A DNA stretch of 64,000 bases from NCBI GenBank assembly GCA_964460905.1, contig CAYWRM010000015.1, positions 31,948 through 95,947 of the forward strand, given 5' to 3'. Both the position numbers and the translations under genes were made by a program. Shown here piece after piece: positions 61,767 to 64,000 of the stretch. The notes below the pieces were generated by a model. That model was given only the letters and a program-made list of their open reading frames with translations. It was not told where the DNA came from and searched no databases. This DNA is from GCA-002708315 sp964460905. Its GTDB lineage: Bacteria; Bacteroidota; Bacteroidia; Bacteroidales; F082. The first letter of the stretch is position 1. Each line of letters starts with the position of its first letter.

Positions 61767-63857
61767 ATGAAATCAAAAGTTTTACTTAGCATTTTAGTCA
61801 TATTTGCAGTTACTGCAAGTATATTTGCAAAAGACATTAGCTTATCGAAAGCAGAACAAGTTGCCGTTAATTTCTTATACGAAAAATCAAACCAGTATGG
61901 CGATGCAATAAATTATTATGATTTAAATATTTCCGAATCTTATCTTGTCGATCAGTCATATTATGTAGTTAACTTTGAAAGTGGCTGGGTTGTGGTACCA
62001 GCAAACGATGCTATGGTGCCTGTACTTGGTTATAATCTTTCAGGTAGTTTTCCTGCTATTGAAAATCAAATAGATAATTTTCACAGTTGGATGCAAACCT
62101 ATGTTGATCAGGTAAATTTTATTCGTGAAAATAATCTTGAAGCAGAGGATAATGTAGTTGAAAGGTGGAATACATACTCAACTAGTACGCCAACAACTTT
62201 AAATTTAAAAGGTGATCGCGATATTGATCCTTTGTTAACAAATACATGGAATCAAGACAGTCCATATAATGCAATGTGCCCCGAAGATGAAGATGGCTCT
62301 GGAGGACATGTTTATGTTGGTTGTGTTGCTACTGCTATGTCGATGATTATGCATTATTGGAGATACCCACTACAGGGTTCAGGATCTAATAGTTATTACC
62401 ATTATCCTTATGGCACCATAAGCGCAAACTTTGGTGAGGCTAATTATAACTGGGATGGTATGACAGACGAAATTGACGATAAATTTGTGTGGGAAATTGC
62501 AGAAATAGGATTTCATGCAGGTGTTGGAGTTGATATGATGTATGCACCGGATGGATCAGGAGCTTATAGTGATGAAGTGCCATATGCAATGATTAATTAT
62601 TTTAATTACCAATCAATTACTCAGTATATGGAGAAAAGTGGCTATCCAATTGCTACATGGGAAGGCATGATTCAAACAGAATTAGATAACTTAAGACCTT
62701 TGTATTATTCAGGACGTACTTCTGATAATAGTGGACATGCTTTTGTACTTGATGGATATCAGGGAATGAATTATTACCACTTTAATTTTGGATGGAGTGG
62801 CTCAGGTAATGGATTTTATTCATTGCAGGATGTTGGTGGATTTTATATAAATCAAGCTTTGATAAGAAATATATATCCTGGCGATGCTGCATATCCATAT
62901 GTAGCAACCGGACAAACTGATCTTAGTACTCTTGTCGGATCATTTACTGATGGTAGCGGACCTACTGAGGATTACCCTACCGGAATGGATGCTTCATGGT
63001 TGATTTCCCCACAAAATGAGAATGACTCGGTAACAAGTGTTACTCTTTCTTTTATTGAGTTTGATACTGATATTAGTGATATGTTAAGTGTTTATGATGG
63101 TGGCGACGAAAGTGCTGATTTATTGGGAGAGTTTTCAGGAAATAGTATCCCATCTGATATTACTTCAAGCGGAAACCAATTGTATGTAACCTTTAGTTCT
63201 ACAGGTACTGGTACTGGTTTCAAAGCTGAATTTTTATCGGAAATTCCTAGATGGTGTAATGCTCAACAAACTATAACCGAACCTTCTGGAACAATTTCTG
63301 ATGGTAGTATGGGCTTCTATTACAATAACTCAACATCGTGTATTTATAATATAAGTCATCCTGAAGCTGTAAGGTTCTCAATTGATTTTACTGCTATGGC
63401 AACTGAAGAGGGAAATGATAAAATTAAAATGTATGATGGGGTTACGGGAGATATTATTGGCGAATTCTCCGGAAATACTATACCTGACCCAATTGTAGTT
63501 GAAACAAGTGCTATTTTGATGATGTGGAGTTCAAATGCAACAGTTAGAGATGAAGGTTGGTCGTTTGATTATACTGTTGATGGTGTTGGTTTTGAAGAAA
63601 CAATTGTTGAAAACCTTGCTATTTATCCTAACCCTACTTCCGGTATTCTAAATGTAAAATTTGATGCTGAGAAACAAGGTAAAATTCAGGTACAGCTTAT
63701 TAGTGTTAACGGGCAAGTTATTTTTGATGAAAAAATGAATGCTAACTCAGGGCAGTACAACTATAACATTGATATAAGTGATCAGGCAAAAGGAATTTAT
63801 TTGCTAAGCATTATTAGTGATAATGAAAAAATTGACAGAAAGATAGTGCTAAAATAA
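61767..63857 (+). CDS. Secreted C10 (streptopain-like) protease with CUB-like domains and T9SS sorting tail
   Basis: A 696-residue exported protease. Signal peptide 1-21 is followed by an inhibitory prodomain (SLSKAEQVAVNFLYEK through GWVVVPAND). The C10 cysteine protease domain (about 155-370) has catalytic C186 in VYVGCVATAMSMIMHYW and H324 in NSGHAFVLDGYQG, followed by FNFGWSGSGNGFYSL. Two CUB-like segments come next (about 385-490 and 500-600), each with a VYDGGDES or MYDGVTGD turn and a LGEFSGN or IGEFSGN strand. Residues about 615-696 are a type A type 9 sorting domain (IYPNPTSGILNVKF ... GIYLLSI ... KIVLK). It should leave through the SprA machinery and be attached to or released from the surface. 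Relatives include PrtT and interpain A. Confidence 0.94.
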   Translation: MKSKVLLSILVIFAVTASIFAKDISLSKAEQVAVNFLYEKSNQYGDAINYYDLNISESYLVDQSYYVVNFESGWVVVPANDAMVPVLGYNLSGSFPAIENQIDNFHSWMQTYVDQVNFIRENNLEAEDNVVERWNTYSTSTPTTLNLKGDRDIDPLLTNTWNQDSPYNAMCPEDEDGSGGHVYVGCVATAMSMIMHYWRYPLQGSGSNSYYHYPYGTISANFGEANYNWDGMTDEIDDKFVWEIAEIGFHAGVGVDMMYAPDGSGAYSDEVPYAMINYFNYQSITQYMEKSGYPIATWEGMIQTELDNLRPLYYSGRTSDNSGHAFVLDGYQGMNYYHFNFGWSGSGNGFYSLQDVGGFYINQALIRNIYPGDAAYPYVATGQTDLSTLVGSFTDGSGPTEDYPTGMDASWLISPQNENDSVTSVTLSFIEFDTDISDMLSVYDGGDESADLLGEFSGNSIPSDITSSGNQLYVTFSSTGTGTGFKAEFLSEIPRWCNAQQTITEPSGTISDGSMGFYYNNSTSCIYNISHPEAVRFSIDFTAMATEEGNDKIKMYDGVTGDIIGEFSGNTIPDPIVVETSAILMMWSSNATVRDEGWSFDYTVDGVGFEETIVENLAIYPNPTSGILNVKFDAEKQGKIQVQLISVNGQVIFDEKMNANSGQYNYNIDISDQAKGIYLLSIISDNEKIDRKIVLK

Positions 63858-63882
63858 TTTAACTATCACACTATAAAATATG

Positions 63883-63915
63883 GAGGTACTGTAGAAATGC
63901 AGTACCTCTTTTTTT
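63883..63915 (+). terminator. Rho-independent terminator after the C10 protease gene
   Basis: GAGGTACTG and CAGTACCTC form a perfect nine-pair stem with an 8-base loop, followed by seven T bases, 26 bases beyond the stop. Confidence 0.92.
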
Positions 63916-64000
63916 GTACTCAACTAAAGTATATCAATTCACGATTCACCATCAATTTTTTCCTGAACAGTTAATAATACGCTCTTAAGCAATTTATCAT
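63916..64000. other. Right-edge intergenic sequence
   Basis: Plain AT-rich sequence after the terminator; no gene start is recognised before the window ends. Confidence 0.4.

Noticed and set aside
1..64000. CRISPR arrays, phage genes, restriction or toxin-antitoxin systems
   Set aside because: No spaced direct-repeat array and no matching protein families were seen on either strand.

Overview
This is an AT-rich stretch of a Bacteroidota chromosome, most likely from an anaerobic or facultative member of the Bacteroidales/Marinilabiliales side of the phylum. Four things point there. It has a complete sprA gene of the type 9 secretion/gliding machinery and an exported C10 protease with a type 9 C-terminal sorting domain. 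It has an lpxC-fabZ fusion followed by lpxA and efp. It has many upstream boxes of the Bacteroidota form TAnnTTTG. Most housekeeping genes lie in the order usual for the phylum (ruvA-sprA-gcvH, yicC-gmk-nadD). I found no rRNA, tRNA, CRISPR array, phage or complete insertion sequence.

Positions 1-11.2 kb (minus strand) form a redox regulon. A sigma54-like promoter near 11.2 kb precedes a response regulator with two Lrp/AsnC-like sensor repeats. Then come NuoE-like and NuoF/HydB-like subunits and a 1245-residue fusion of a NuoG-type ferredoxin part, a GltD/NfnB-like flavoprotein, extra 4Fe-4S domains and a degenerate molybdopterin domain. A cysteine-containing sensor kinase and its NtrC-type partner follow, and an NfnA-like gene runs off the left edge. 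The set looks like an electron-bifurcating NADH/NADPH/ferredoxin transhydrogenase (Stn/Bfu type) with dedicated control. This is the most interesting part of the window.

11.6-20.3 kb holds nadD, an MDR oxidoreductase, gmk and yicC, then a membrane-anchored TPR protein translationally linked to a phospholipase-D family protein, ornithine aminotransferase, a TonB-family protein, VanZ and the glycine cleavage H protein. 20.4-30.4 kb holds sprA, ruvA and dxs. 30.5-34.4 kb is a minus-strand run of a steroid 5-alpha-reductase-like membrane enzyme, a 3-beta-HSD-like SDR, a small unknown protein and a sensor kinase. 34.7-39.1 kb is a MacAB-like exporter with one ATPase, two permeases and an adaptor.

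39.4-46.8 kb carries an M49-like lipoprotein peptidase, htpG, a sugar/H+ symporter, a flavodoxin-ferredoxin membrane protein and a DUF554 protein. 46.8-53.9 kb is clpS, nfeD, floA and then the lipid A block lpxD, lpxC-fabZ, lpxA, efp and a second lpxD-like gene. 53.9-59.1 kb is a small polysaccharide export block (Wzy/WaaL-like, two Wzz-like, flippase) without glycosyltransferases. tyrS, a SirB1-like protein and the secreted C10 protease end the window.

Non-coding structure includes two palindromic MITE-like elements, several clear hairpin terminators, an 8-base tandem repeat, a GAAA tract upstream of a wzz-like gene and an odd GC-rich patch between divergent genes.
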